64,000 nucleotides of DNA, from assembly GCA_034509735.1 (NCBI GenBank), contig JACGWO010000012.1:6756367-6820366 (forward strand), written 5' to 3'. Made by a program: the position numbers and the translations under genes. Shown in pieces: positions 23,878-35,867 of the stretch; the stretch's first letter is position 1; every line of letters begins with the position of its first letter. The notes below the pieces were generated by a model, which did not search any database, was not told the origin of the DNA, and saw only the letters and a list, made by a program, of their open reading frames with translations. The stretch comes from Sesamum alatum. Its lineage: Eukaryota > Streptophyta > Magnoliopsida > Lamiales > Pedaliaceae.

Positions 23878-26096
23878 GGTGCAAAAACGTCTAGCGAAAG
23901 ACGTTAAAGAACGGCGCTATGTGGGAGGCAACCAACGATATTTTTTTTTCTTTACCATTCTTCTTCCCCCTTATCACCTTCAATTTGCTTGAGTATTGTG
24001 GACTTACATTGTTACTATTGAATCTATCTGTAGGATGATTCGCCAAGCGTGCCCACGCCTAATGTTTCGTCCAAGTCATTCTGCAGGACGACTCACTAAC
24101 TGTGCCCATGGCTAACGTTTCATCCATGTCTGTCTACAGGATGATTCACTAAGCGTGCCATGCCTAACGTTTCGTCCAAGTCAGTCTGCAGGATGGGTCG
24201 CTAAGCGTGCCCATGCCTAACATTTTGTCCAAATCAGTCTGCAAGACGATTTACTAAGCGTGCCCATCCCTAGTGCTTGCTCCGAATCAGTCTGAACACA
24301 CACACCAACACCCACTCCAGTGTTCTTTTTTTTTTTTCCACTTCTTTCTAAAAAAAAATTCAAAAACCCAATTTAAAGTCAAATACCTAACCTCTCTTCT
24401 CACCCCCTCTTTGTGTCTCTTGGTGTAGCAGTCTATCACCACCGGTGAGCCACCACCATCGCCCAAAACACAACACCACCACCACCAGTCGTCACACTAT
24501 TGACTCTGACGCCTCGCACCGTTCCTCATCCACCGTCAATCGTCGTTGTTCGCCGTGCACTCAGGGAAGTTTCTTTTTCCTATCTTCCTTATATTTTGTC
24601 CTCGTTATTGATTTTAATTCTCTCTACTTCTCACATTGAGGACAATGTGTGTTTTAAGTATGGGGATGGGAACTTGCTATTGGGATATTATTGGTTGAGG
24701 TGTTGTGGATGAATTGCTTTGAAATTTTTTGAAAATTCTTTAAAAAGATTCCTTTTCCCTTCATGGTTGATATAGTGTGTTCAAGCATTGATTTGGCCAT
24801 ATGTGATGAGGTTTTGTGCCCCATGTTTTGGACAACTTATGGTTAAAAACTTGTTTTTACAACGATGATGTGATTCAAAAGCCATACATGTGAATTTAGT
24901 GGATAGTACCTACCTTGAGAGGATTTTGAGCCCATACACTTGTGCAAAACTATTTTTTCTTGCTCTCGAGATATATGCTTCTATGATTTTGTCTTCCTAC
25001 AACTTGCTTTGAACTTACTCCAGACCACATCAATGTGTATGTATTTGAAAATAATAAAGGCAATAGGAAAAAAAAACCACTTTTGGCCTAAAAAGACTAC
25101 CCATATGCATTTTTTTCCCTTAGTAAACTCACTTGAGCCTTTAAGCCTTGTTTTCTGGTCATGAACCTTAATTTATAAACCAAAATCTGTTATTCTTTTA
25201 TCTCCTCTATTTGGCCCTTCAAAAGACTAGTAGAGCATCATGAAAAAGGGTGTGTTATAAGTGATGGGTTTTACCATAAGTGTAGGGATATTGCATCTAC
25301 TGTGGTTGGATTTCGGGCTAAAGAAGTACGAGAATCAATATGCCATCTTGTTGCTTTGCTTTATGCCCTGTTGCAAAAAAAAAAAAAAAAAAGAGATAGG
25401 AAAAGAGACGAAAATTTTCTGGAAAAAAAATGAGAGGAAAAGAAAGCAAAAAGCACTAAAAAAAAGAGAAAGTAGCAAAAGAAAAAAAAAAAGAGGAAAA
25501 ATTCCTGCCAAAAAAAAAAAAAAAAAGAAGAAAAAATTTCCCTCTAAAGTAAGGCATAATTCAAGACATTGAGATATGGAATTGGGACATCAGATGAATT
25601 GAAAAACAAAAATCTTGATTGTTACATCACTTTCGTGATGCTCTATTTCAAGTCTTCTTGAAATTCACCTCACTATCCAAAATTTTCCTACCCCGAAACC
25701 AAATCCCCATTACAACAAAAAATAAAAGACCTTTTGATTCGAGCGCGTACATATTCATAAGTGGTGGAGATGTGTTGTATAATCAAGCCTATGGTGAAGT
25801 TTTTTTATAGGAAGTATCGAGCGAAATACATAGCCATACACATCGAGAGTCGGGAAGGCATTGAGAGCATAATGCACTAAAATCTCCGTGTTAACTTTTG
25901 ATAACAATCATTGTGTGAAAACTTGTTTGAAGCTCGTTAAGTTGTCTACATCATGAAGTACATTATTCTTTGAACATTCAACTAGATCTTTGCTTAAACA
26001 CCTTTGCTTTTGATATTATGAAGTTAAAAAGGAACCCATGAGTGCTTAATCTTGATTTTGCTCGAGGACGAGCAAAGGGTAAAGTGTGGGGATATT
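23878..26096 (+). mobile_element. Athila 3' non-coding region with polypurine tract
   Basis: This is long non-coding DNA between the protease relic and the 3' LTR. It contains a five-unit 53-bp array (24032-24295), the family landmark ATTGAGGACAATGTG (about 24632-24646, also present in reverse complement in the nested copy near 39313), A-rich low-complexity sequence (25375-25545) and, next to the LTR, the polypurine tract AAAGTGTGGGGATATT at 26081-26096. Confidence 0.7.
24032..24295. repeat. 53-bp tandem array, five copies
   Basis: Units start at 24032, 24085, 24138, 24190 and 24243. Each contains AAGCGTGCCCA(C/T)GCCTAA and GTCCAAGTCAGTCTGC or close variants. The first half of each unit carries the palindromic motif that also occurs in Athila LTRs in this window. 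Confidence 0.9.
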
Positions 26097-27400
26097 TGAT
26101 GAGTGTCCAAATGACCATGATTTTAGTAGTGTTTTAACCATCTTTTTATATTGAATTAAGCCTAAATCATGTGAATTTTGTTGTTTGCAGCTAAAAAGGT
26201 GTTTATGGTGTAAGGATTGAAGAAATGAAGCCAAACAAGTGAAAAACGCATACAAAATTCTGGAGAAAAAAATACCATGGAAAACTTGTATTTTTCACTA
26301 GATGTGCCCACGTCTAGTGTGGCGGACAAGCCAGCGAAATGAAAAGAAGATAGGCGAATTTTCTGGAGAAAAGTTGATTCATACAAGGATTAAAACATTT
26401 ATGGAAAGTTGGAATCTTCCTTTCTTGAGGAGTCTCAATAGGGTTAAGAGTGTTAGTCAAATAAGGACTTAGAGTTATAATAGGAATCTACCTTTTTCGT
26501 ATCCAAGTTTATTAGGATTTCAACTAGTATAAATAGAGGATGTAATTGAAGGCATAGACATCTATTATTCTCTGCATTTATTTTATGAAATTCTCTCTTT
26601 CTTTTATGTGTTCTTTCAAAAGCATGTTAGGCTAGTTCCATTATTTTCAGGTTGAAGTTACGGTGATTGCTTGATTCACGCATGTTGTGAGATCTAATTT
26701 ATGCTTCATACTTTCGTTCATGTGGATATTTGTGTTGTTCTTTATGCTTTTATCACGAATAATCTGATCTATGAATGATAGGGCTCATTGTTCATTATCA
26801 AGAATGTTCGCCTAGCTAATTAGACTTGCAAATTCGTAATTGTTTGTTAGTCTAATACTTAGTGGAAACGCAACATAATTTATCATGTTTTAGTGGTCTG
26901 TTATGTTGTGGGGAATGCACAATCTAGCCTAAATGAATCCTCGTAGGAATTTGTTGGTTACAACTAGGCCTTACTAATTGCTAATGCTTTTGATAGATTA
27001 AATCTTGATGACGTTCCCAGGGTTGTCTATTGATTAGGGAATTAGCCAACGGACGTTCCTTGGCTAACGACACGGTAAGGAAAGGTGAGGTCGTTAGGTC
27101 GTACCAATGGCATAACTAGTTTATCTATTTTGTACGATTAATGTTATCTTTGCATCTATGATCAACCGCGGAATCGAGCATGAACCTATCTTCAACTGGA
27201 AATCTCTTCTCATATTTTCATTCATCCTTTCGAATTTATCTTGTAGTTAATTAGTATTTTTAATCAAAAATATCCCCCCTCGTTTATTTTGCTTTCACTC
27301 GAAGGAATTAATTTAGAACCAGTCTCTGTGGATCGACCCTACTCACTACTTCTACAAGTTATTCTGTAGGAATTATTTTTGGTGAATTCGACACTCATCA
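26097..27400 (+). mobile_element. Athila 3' LTR (1304 bp)
   Basis: It begins TGATGAGTGTCC after the polypurine tract and ends GACACTCATCA, giving mirrored TGATGAGTGTC ends. A TATA region GTATAAATAGAGG lies near 26528-26540. Conserved blocks (GGTCGTTAGGTCGTACCAA, GTGGATCGACCCTACTCAC, GGAATTATTTTTGGTG) are shared with the nested Athila LTRs in reverse complement. Confidence 0.85.
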
Positions 27401-27410
27401 GGGGTTATAT

Positions 27411-28146
27411 GCATTTTAATCTTTCCTATATGTATTCTTTCATTAGTATGTTACGCTAAGTTAATATTTTACGATTGAAGTTACAGTGATTGCTTGATTC
27501 TTATACCTTGTGAGATTTAATTTATGCTCTTTACTTTTGTTTAATTGAATATTTACGTTATTCTTTATACTCTTATTACAAATGATTTGATTTATGAATG
27601 ATGTGGCCAATTATTTATTGTCAAGAATGTTAGCTTAGCCAATTGAATTTGCAAATTTGTGTAATTGTTTGTTTAGTTCAATAACTAGTGGCAACGTAGC
27701 ATAGTTTATTATGGCATAGTAGTAAATTATGTTATGAAGAATGCATGATCTAACTATTAATCCTCATAGGAATTTATTGGTTAGAATTGAGCCCTTATAA
27801 TTCTTAATTCTGTTGGTGAATTAAAATTTTATGAACGTTCCAGTGTTGTTCATTAATTAGGGAATTAGCCAATGAGCGTTCCTTAACTAACGAAAAGATA
27901 AGGAAAGGGAAGGTCGTTAGGTCGTACCAATGACCATAACTAGTCTATCTGTTTAAACAATTGTCATCTATGCATCAATGATCAACAACGGGATCAAGCA
28001 TGAACTTAACTTCAACCGAAAAGTTTTCTCATATATTCATCCATCTTCTTTAATTTCGTCTTTCAATTGAATCTCGAACAAAACCTTCTCATCACTCTCT
28101 CAAAAGTATTAGTAGGAATTTATTTTTGGTGGTTTCGACATCTATG
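27411..28146 (+). mobile_element. Second, 5'-truncated Athila LTR in the same orientation
   Basis: The segment aligns in order with 26573-27400: GTATGTTACGCTAAG, GAAGTTACAGTGATTGCTTG, GGTCGTTAGGTCGTACCAA, GGAATTTATTTTTGGTGG and a decayed CGACATCTATGA end. The first ~475 bp of the LTR are missing. It lies directly downstream of the 3' LTR, so two LTR bodies stand head to tail. Confidence 0.8.
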
Positions 28147-28490
28147 AGAAAATTGCATTTTCGGTCCAATATATTAGGCTCATTTGCAATTTAGTCCAAT
28201 GTGTTATGATTTTATCACATTGCATCTCATAAGTAGAAATTTTCTCATTTTCAGTCCTCACATGACTTTTTTGTCCAATAATTACGAAAAAGCCACGGGG
28301 CCCTTAGTCCAGCAAGTGTTTGACCGAACAGTTATGTGACTTCTATGTTAATTATTAGACAAAAAGTCACATGAAGACTAAAAATAAGAAAATTTCTAAC
28401 TTAGGGATGCAATCCGAGAAAATTACAACAAATATGACTAAATTGAAAAAATCCCTAACATATGGGGCCAAAAATGCGATTTTTTCATTT
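28147..28490. mobile_element. MITE with ~80-bp inverted ends
   Basis: The left end GAGAAAATTGCATTTTCGG is mirrored by the right end (reverse complement GAAAAAATCGCATTTTTGG). Inside, TTTGCAATTTAGTCCAATGT pairs with a similar block on the other arm. The centre contains AGTCACATG-type inverted words. It has no coding content. Confidence 0.7.
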
Positions 28491-29986
28491 TAAAATTATG
28501 GATTTTAAATTCCTAATAACAATCATCTTAATTCGTTTTGATAGTTATAAATTCAAAGGAATTCAATTACTTCACCTTAAAATTTGAATTATGTTTTGTT
28601 AAATATTAATGATACCAAATTCTTTTAATATGTAAATATTTGAAATCATTTTTTCAAATCCTAACATCAAATTCAAATCCATCAATCCACACATAATCTA
28701 ATATAAAACAACTATTATATGATAAGGATAAAATGTATATGATTTTTATTAAGTTGTAGTCCCTAATTGCACCAAGATCATCCGGACTACATTTATTCCT
28801 CAAACAGTAAATTACGTAGAATAAAGATTGTCTTGAAGAGTAGGTTCTATTATTACAGAAAGAGGGTGTTTAGGATGTGTAGTGAGACCATACTCTTCCT
28901 CCATACATATATCTTCAGGTCTCATGCCATCAACCAACTTCAAATTAAATCCGTGCAGTAAGTTAGCCAATATTATTCGGACCAACTTTAGTCCAAGTTT
29001 ATAACCAGGGCATCTCCTCCTGCCCGACCCAAATGGCAAGAAGGAAAAGTTATTTCCCTTCATATCGATATTCTTACCCACAAATCTCTCCGGCAAGAAT
29101 TCCAAAGGGGAATCCCATGACTTGGGGTCCCTTCCTATGGCCCATGTGTTGACGAGGATCATTGTTCCTTTTGGTATGTCGTAGCCTGCAACTTTGCAAT
29201 CCTCTGCGGCGTAGTGTGGTGCTAGAAGTGTTGCGATTGGATGTAACCTCATTGACTCCATTATAATAGCATTGATATAAGGCAAATTTGACAAGTCCTC
29301 CTCTTCTACCCATCTCTTCCTTCCGACAACCTTGTCGAGCTCTTCTTTTGCCTTTGCAGCTATACGAGGGTTTTTCAGAATTTCGTGAATAGTCCATTCA
29401 ATCGAGATAGCTGAGGTATCTGTGCCACCAGCTAGTAAGTCCTATAAATATTATCATGAAAGAAAATGAATAGGTAATTAACCATATGAGCATAATCATG
29501 CAACGATTATTGGAACCAAAACTTCAACTTGTAGAGGAGAGAGAAAAGGTTTTTTTTTAATTATATACGATAAAGGATATATATATATATATATACGATT
29601 GTATTAATTTGTACATGATCATACATACATGCACTTATTTTTAGTTTGTGTAATCAAATGGTAAACTTGACACAAGATTATAAATATTTGCGCCGGGCGA
29701 TTATTAATTAAATGAACCTGAAGGAAGATATATATAATGATAGGGTAAATTGTAATTTACCTACCTGTTATATGAAAAATAGACAAATAGTTTTCTTGTA
29801 AAAAATAAAATACCAATTTACCCCCCTCAAAGTTAGAAAAAGGAGCAAAATACCCCCTCATGCGAATGGTGCAACACACGCGCCCCACTTCTTTTTTTCT
29901 TTTTTTTTTTGTATTTTTTATTTTTATCTTTATTGTACAACCGTTGGATCATATATTTACATATAGACGCTCCAAATTTAATTTTA

Positions 29987-30473
29987 GGGTTAATTGCAAT
30001 TTTCATCCTGTAATTATAGGTATTTGGCGTTTTGGTCCTTTAAGTTTCTAGTGTAGCAAAATAGTCCTTTAACTTTTTAATTAATTGTATTTTTCATCCT
30101 GTAATTATAGGTATTTGGCGTTTTGGTCCTTTAAATTTCTAAGGTAGCAAAATAGTCCTTTAACTTTTCAATTTTCGCGATTTTCGTCCTCTCGCTGTTG
30201 GATTTTTTAAAACTTACCGGAATAATGGCACGCAATGAGGTCGATTGTCTTCTTGAGTGATACAACATTCAGGCATTGCCCCTTCTTCCAGCGAGTTTAA
30301 AAGTCTCACGTGTGAATCGCGTGCCATTATTCCGGCGAGTTTTAGAAAATCCGGCGACCAGAAGACAAAATCGCAAAAATTAAAAAGTTAAAGGACTATT
30401 TTGCTATCCTAGAAACTTAAGGGACCAAAACGCCAAATGTCTATAATTACAGGACGAAAATTGCAATTAATCC
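29987..30473. mobile_element. MULE-type MITE nested in the intron element
   Basis: The ends are GGGTTAATTGCAATTTTCAT and, reverse-complemented, GGATTAATTGCAATTTTCGT, flanked by a perfect 9-bp repeat TTAATTTTA (29978-29986 and 30474-30482). Mirrored blocks TATTTGGCGTTTTGGTCC and GGACCAAAACGCCAAAT follow. About 90 bp of the left arm is duplicated in tandem (TTTCATCCTGTAATTATAGG at about 29999 and 30091). Confidence 0.85.
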
Positions 30474-30591
30474 TTAATTTTATATGGTATAATTATTATT
30501 TTTATATATTTATAATTTAAAGAGCATTATATATATTTGTAACATATATTATATGATATATATATATATATGTATAAGTATATATGTAGCC

Positions 30592-30930
30592 AATACCGCC
30601 ACGGAGGCCCCTCCACCACCGCAATTGCCTCTATCGCCGTTCTCGCCCCCCTCCGCCCAACAAACGCGCCCTCACCCTTCTCTCTGCCGCCATTGCACCC
30701 TCTGGCTGCCCTGCGTCTCCCTCCCTACCCCTTGTCACCGTCGCCCCCCTCATCTCACTATCGCCTGCACCTTCCACCCCTCCCTTCCCCCCCTTGGTGC
30801 GACCGCAACTGCGACTGCCTCCGCTTTCCCCGTCGTCGCGACCTCCCCTGCCCGCCTGCACCGCCTCCCCTTCCCTCTCCCCCACCTGTGCCGCCTCTTC
30901 GAGATCGGCGGTCAGTCGCCTCATCTTTTA
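30592..30930. other. GC-rich, C-rich island within the intron element
   Basis: About 340 bp are dominated by C with CCGCC, CCACC and CTCCC words, abruptly different from the AT-rich flanks. Several frames stay open as proline/serine-rich peptides but look composition-driven, with no recognised domain. It may be a captured host-gene fragment, as in Pack-MULEs. Confidence 0.4.
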
Positions 30931-30950
30931 GGTATTTTTTGTTATTATTA

Positions 30951-31917
30951 TTGTATGTAATGTACATAAAAAAGGGCTAGCCCAAAGAGGTCCAAACTGC
31001 CCAAAGGAAAGAAGGAGATCGCATAAGTCCAAAGGAATGCAAGACTCAAAATGCCCCCAAGGGGGCCAAATTCGTCCCCAGGAAGCCCAGTCCCAGTAGA
31101 GCCCCTAGGAAGTCTAGCAGGCCCCCAGAAAATAAATTGGCCAAAAGAAGTCCAATCAACTCAAATTTGAGAGGGCCCCGATCCAAGTACGCCCCAAAAG
31201 CCTGCAAGAAATCTTAGGAACTTGAAATCCCCCAGCCAACGTCAAAGCACCTCTCACATGGTATCCACGGGGCGACCTAGGTGGCATCCACGTAGAATCT
31301 CTGGAGGCATCCACATAATTTGATAAGGACCAGCAGCCCCTCGGGACACGTGACACCTCCAGAGAGAAGTACTATAAACCCTAAAAGTTTGGACTCTAGC
31401 TGGGAGAAGGCATCTCCTCAACCGCCACCTGAAAATTTGGAAAGACATCCAAGATACCCTCATATACTCCAACTACCCCTACAGAATCGTGGGTCTCCAA
31501 CTACCCTCCTCCAAATCAGAGGGGGACTCTCCATCGAATCTGAGAGTGATGCAACATTATCTAATAACTTTGAGGTCATGCTCACCCAAATCCATGATCT
31601 TCTCCAACCAACTGAATGTTGCCTATAAATAAAGACCTCCCACAACAGGAGAAGATAAGTTTTTACCCTCTTATGACAACTTGTACCTTTACACTACAAC
31701 TTGAGCCTATATTCTCCAATTTTCACATTCATGCTACCACTTTAGCTTGAAGGAACACTTGTAATTCATACTTAGAGTTTGATTTCAACATCAATCACTC
31801 ATTTATGAACGCAAAACGAGAAATAACACTCTCATTTTCACTCTTTTATTTTATTGCATTTTACATGATTATTTTGCACTCTAATTGGATCAAGCACCAC
31901 ATATTTTGCTCGCATCA
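30951..31917 (+). mobile_element. Possible solo LTR or TRIM in the intron element
   Basis: Balanced-composition DNA starts near TGTACATAAAAAAGGGC and ends near GCTCGCATCA. It contains CTATAAATAAAGACC as a TATA-like region near 31623, preceded by CAACTGAATG. Such a promoter in a ~1-kb block with TG and CA ends is LTR-like, but no clear target duplication could be set, so the boundaries are uncertain. Confidence 0.4.
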
Positions 31918-33765
31918 TTATGTATTGTATATATATGTATAATTTACATATTTATTTATTATAAAAATTTATTTTTATATTTTAAAAAAATATTTTTGTA
32001 AATTGCAAAAATTTGAGCGATTGATCTAGTTCAAATAGATATTGCTTTTTGCATCAATATGTACCGTTGATCTAAATAAGAAAAATTTTAGGCCGTTGAT
32101 TTATTTGTTAAATCTCAACCGTTGATATATATAAAAAAAAACAAGATCTAATGGTTTATATTTTAACGCATAAAAATTATTTTATAGGCAGAATTAAAAA
32201 AAAAAAAAATTGCACATGGGGCGCGTGAGGCACAACGCTCGACATAAGGGGGTATTTAGCTCCTTTTTTTCAAAATTTAGGGAGGTGAATTGAGATTTTT
32301 TTTTTTTTTTTTCACAAGGCTGTGTTTTGCCCTTTTTGGCTAAGACAAGAGGGTAAATTGCAATTCACCCTATAATGAATTAATAGAAAAGATTATAATT
32401 TACATCCCCTAACTTACCCCATTTGCGATGTTAGTCCTATTGGCGACTCTGCAAATTTAGTCCCAAAAGTCCAAAAAAGTTGCAATTTATGTTCCATCAA
32501 CACTTTTCATTAAATTGTTAATGAATGGACTGTTAACTTAAGAAACAAAGTCAACGGAGCATGTGCTTGGCACGCGCTCCATCCGTTAACAATTTAAACG
32601 AAACTGTTCATGGATGTAAATTGCAACTTTTTAAACTTATGGACTAAATTTGTTGAATCGTAAACAATAGGATCAAAATGCAAATGTGATAAATTGTGGA
32701 ACGTAAATTGTAATTTCCCGAATTAATGCATACCTGTAATAATCCCTTGACAGAATCTGTAGTGAATTTGACTTGAAGATTAGAAGGATCCTCAACCAGC
32801 TTCAATATCACATCTACCATGTCTTTGGGAATGGAGTCTTTTGCTGAAGCCCTTCTAGTTTGATGATCATTGATCACATGGCTGAGAAACTTGTCCAATT
32901 TCTTATGCAAAAGCCTTCATTCTCTTAACATATCCCTGTAGATCAAGAAAACTTAGCCATGGTATCCAGTCCCCAATATTAAACACCCCATTAAGGAAAA
33001 CCATTCATCAGCATCTCTTTTCAATTCATCCAACTTCACTACAAACATCTTATCCTCCGATTCACTAAAGTATATGCTGCTTAAAACCATCCTACTTATA
33101 GTTGAAAGAGTGCAACGCGATAAATGGTCCCTAAGCACGACACATTTTCCTGACAGGGAACGTAGACGAGAGAGGAAATTACGCCTTTCCTCAATACGAA
33201 TATGCTCACATGAATCAAGTTTCTTGACATTGAACATCTCCGACAGAAATATCTTACGTGCTTGTCGCCAGTAGGGGCCGTAAGAAGACCAACTCATGTT
33301 TGAGTAATTGTAGCCAGTGTATTTACCAGCAGCAAGTACAGGCCTGGAGGCAAAGACTGTATCGTGTACTCTTAGGAACTGTTTGGCCATCTCAGGTGAG
33401 GATGCAACCACAACCGGAGATTGTCCGAATTTTAGTAGCATAATTTCACCGTATTTTTTGGGATAGAGAGAAAGGATTGATGGGGGATGTGACCAACGAG
33501 GTTCAAGTTGCCAATTATAGCCATGGATTTGGACCTGGTGGAAGCTTTGGACGGTGTGGATGGTCGTCGAGTGTAGAGTATTTTGGAGAGAAAGGCTATG
33601 GAAGCTAAATATGCTAATGCTAATAATGCCAGGAAGAGATCTCCATTATTGCAGACTGATATTTGCGGATTGATTAGTGTACTTATAGATGAAGCGAGCT
33701 TAATTAATTTAATCATGTAGAGATAGCGTTGTTTATTTATATATTCTGGCTAACTTCTCATGTTT

Positions 33766-34772
33766 TGTTGGAAATATAATCTGAAATTAATAAAAAATAA
33801 TGTAATGAAATAAAATATAATGATGTAGCTCTAATTATTCTACACATCACATGCATGATATTTGAAAATTTACATTAAACACTATTGTTGGAAAATAACA
33901 ATGGATAATCGATCTAATAATAATCCACATAAAATAATATCTATGTGCACATTAATTAATCAATTAACACGTTGACACATAATCGTAGATTGATTAAATT
34001 TGTAGCAGTGGAAGTATGTCGATCCATATATTTTAATTTGGCTCGTCTACATGTTCATGTCTCGATTGGATTACGAACACATCGTTTTTATCGTCTTGAA
34101 GATTACCGACGTATATATTCAAGATCCCACGAACAACTTCAAGACTCCCTATGTTGGATCTTGTTCCAAGTGTTATGAAAACTACGAAACTGCCTTGCTC
34201 GTCTTGGTGGATTACTACCAGAGTAAACCACTCAGTTACACACCTCAAGCCCATGGAATCTGTGATGATGCTCCAGGAAAAAGCATAGAGAGAAATACAC
34301 ACACATATATATATATATAGAGAGAGAGAGAGAAAGATAAGGTATTTGAAGAGAGTATATTTGGGAGAGGGGCTTTTGTTTTCTCTTTTTCGAATTGGCT
34401 TTTTTATTGCAAATTCATATTAATGGAAGTATTGTGATCAACTCTTTTGTTGTATCACACTATTGTATTTTTGTGCATTAATGCGATCACAATCATGTAC
34501 CCTATTTTTAGGTGTACTCAACTCTAATCCCCAAGAAGAGTCTTATCCCAATACATATTTGGGAGGTTACAAACTCTATTAGATAATATTTTTTAAGCAG
34601 ACCTTAGCGAGCACCCCTCCAATAAAGTGCAATGGAGGTCACCAACCTAGCCATGGACCTTATTAGATAATATTTATTCAAAAGGATTTCTCATCCCAAT
34701 ATTAAGTTGGGTGACTTCAAGCTTTGATTCAAATATGGATGCATATATTGGGTCACGGTTCACAACCCGACA
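33766..34772 (+). mobile_element. Solo LTR (copia-like) upstream of the P450 pseudogene
   Basis: The block begins TGTTGGAAATATAATC and ends CACAACCCGACA, typical copia-style LTR ends. The 6-bp ATGTTT is repeated directly outside both ends (33760-33765 and 34773-34778). There are no internal retroelement genes, so it is a solo LTR left by recombination. It separates the pseudogene start (33646) from its original upstream sequence. Confidence 0.8.
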
Positions 34773-34778
34773 ATGTTT

Positions 34779-35436
34779 CAATAATTAATATGAAAAATAT
34801 TAATTTATGAAATAATAATTTCAACAAGTATAAAGGTAAAGAAAATAATAAATGAAAATTTCCTTTTGCAGTTCTTCACTATGGGCTTTAAGAAACTATT
34901 AACTTGGAGAAAATATTTTATAGAAAAGAATTCTACTTCATGAATTTATTTTTAAAATTTTCTTTTTCGAAATAGATACTAATTCTAATTAAACCTCTCA
35001 AATTGAACTATCTTCGAGCATGCATCTTATTAAAAGAAAGATAAAATAAAAATCATTTTTTGTTTCTACAAAATAACATCTAGAAGCATGGCCATAACTC
35101 AACTCATCACATGTTTTGGCTCCTGCACGTCTCTTTTCTCAATTTCATACGCCTCTGTAATTTTTATTTATTTAGTACTATCATCATTATTATTATTTAT
35201 AAGTCAACTTTTATATTTCTGATAATTAAGTAGGAGTAAAATTAATTAGTATGAATATTGACTACGACACCTTTATTCTGATTGGATCCAAGTCCCTATC
35301 AATCAAGACTTGAGTAAAGCCACGTCGGCATTTTCATAAATACTTGGATGATTATATAGAGTTTAATTGCTAGACATTATTGCTGAAAATGATATTTATT
35401 TTTTATACATTAATTCAGAGTAAATCAAATCTAAGA
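34779..35436. other. AT-rich intergenic DNA, no gene seen
   Basis: No ORF, repeat or RNA gene was recognised between the solo LTR and the Tat-like element. Confidence 0.6.
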
Positions 35437-35441
35437 GTAAC

Positions 35442-35867
35442 TGATGTGGATTCGAGATTGCAGGATTTAGAAGCAAAATGAATTAGATTAGTTCAATTTT
35501 TTGAAAAAGGATTTTAAGTAGAATTTTTACCAAATTCTCATCTATCCTTCTTCTTCAAATTTTCTCGGTTTTTATAGACTCATTTTGCTATGGCAATATT
35601 AATAGAATAATTAAAGCTCATTAATAGAAAATTTCTTTATATCCTTATATAAAGGTAAAACTTGTGGCTCACCATTTTTTAAGAGATAACCCCCATATGT
35701 AGTCAACTTTTGGTTTTAATAGGTTTAATCACTCATAAAAACATCTTTAAGTATATAGGCTATGATTTGGGGAAATGAGTGGCAATAATTTAGGGATATT
35801 ATTTTTGATTGTCAATTAAGGTGGGTTATGACGTGAATTTTCTATAGATAAGTTTATTTCCTCATCA
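35442..35867 (-). repeat. Left (3') LTR of the Tat-like element
   Basis: 426 bp begin TGATGTGGATTCGAGATTGC and end TTTCCTCATCA. The block matches the right LTR once the 497-bp MITE and one copy of its target duplication are discounted. Confidence 0.9.

Larger units (their letters stand above)
29743..32370. mobile_element. 2.6-kb Mutator-like inverted-repeat element inside the P450 intron
   Basis: The left end GGGTAAATTGTAATTTACC and the reverse complement of the right end, GGGTGAATTGCAATTTACC, start terminal inverted repeats of about 160 bp (both include CAATTTACC or CAATTCACC, a GGAGC(A/T)AAATACCCCCT block and GCGCCCC). TATAATGA occurs directly outside both ends (29733-29740 and 32371-32378), an 8-bp or slightly decayed 9-10-bp target duplication. 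No transposase was found. The cargo includes a smaller MITE, a GC-rich island and a possible solo LTR. Confidence 0.75.
28812..33646 (-). pseudogene. Decayed paralogue of the CYP92-like P450
   Basis: Exon 2 (29441-28812, 209 codons plus stop) is fully open and keeps the I-helix GGTDTS, ExxR (ESMR), PERF and the haem loop FGSGRRRCPG. Exon 1 (33646-32734) aligns along its whole length with exon 1 of the intact gene but is broken by at least four single-base-type indels: in the N-terminal anchor just after the start, before the LLKFGQSPVVV strand, after DEWFSLMG, and after RMKAF. The GT-AG splice sites are retained (donor 32733, acceptor 29442), but the intron is 3292 bp against 148 bp in the intact copy because a 2.6-kb element is inserted. 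A solo LTR lies about 120 bp upstream. No functional enzyme is expected. Confidence 0.92.

Noticed and set aside
30553..30980. Overlapping proline- and serine-rich ORFs on both strands
   Set aside because: The same composition effect inside a transposon; three frames are open at once.
34051..34320. ORFs on both strands around 34.0-34.3 kb
   Set aside because: They lie inside the solo LTR defined by its ends and the ATTTT-independent 6-bp ATGTTT repeat, and show no domain.
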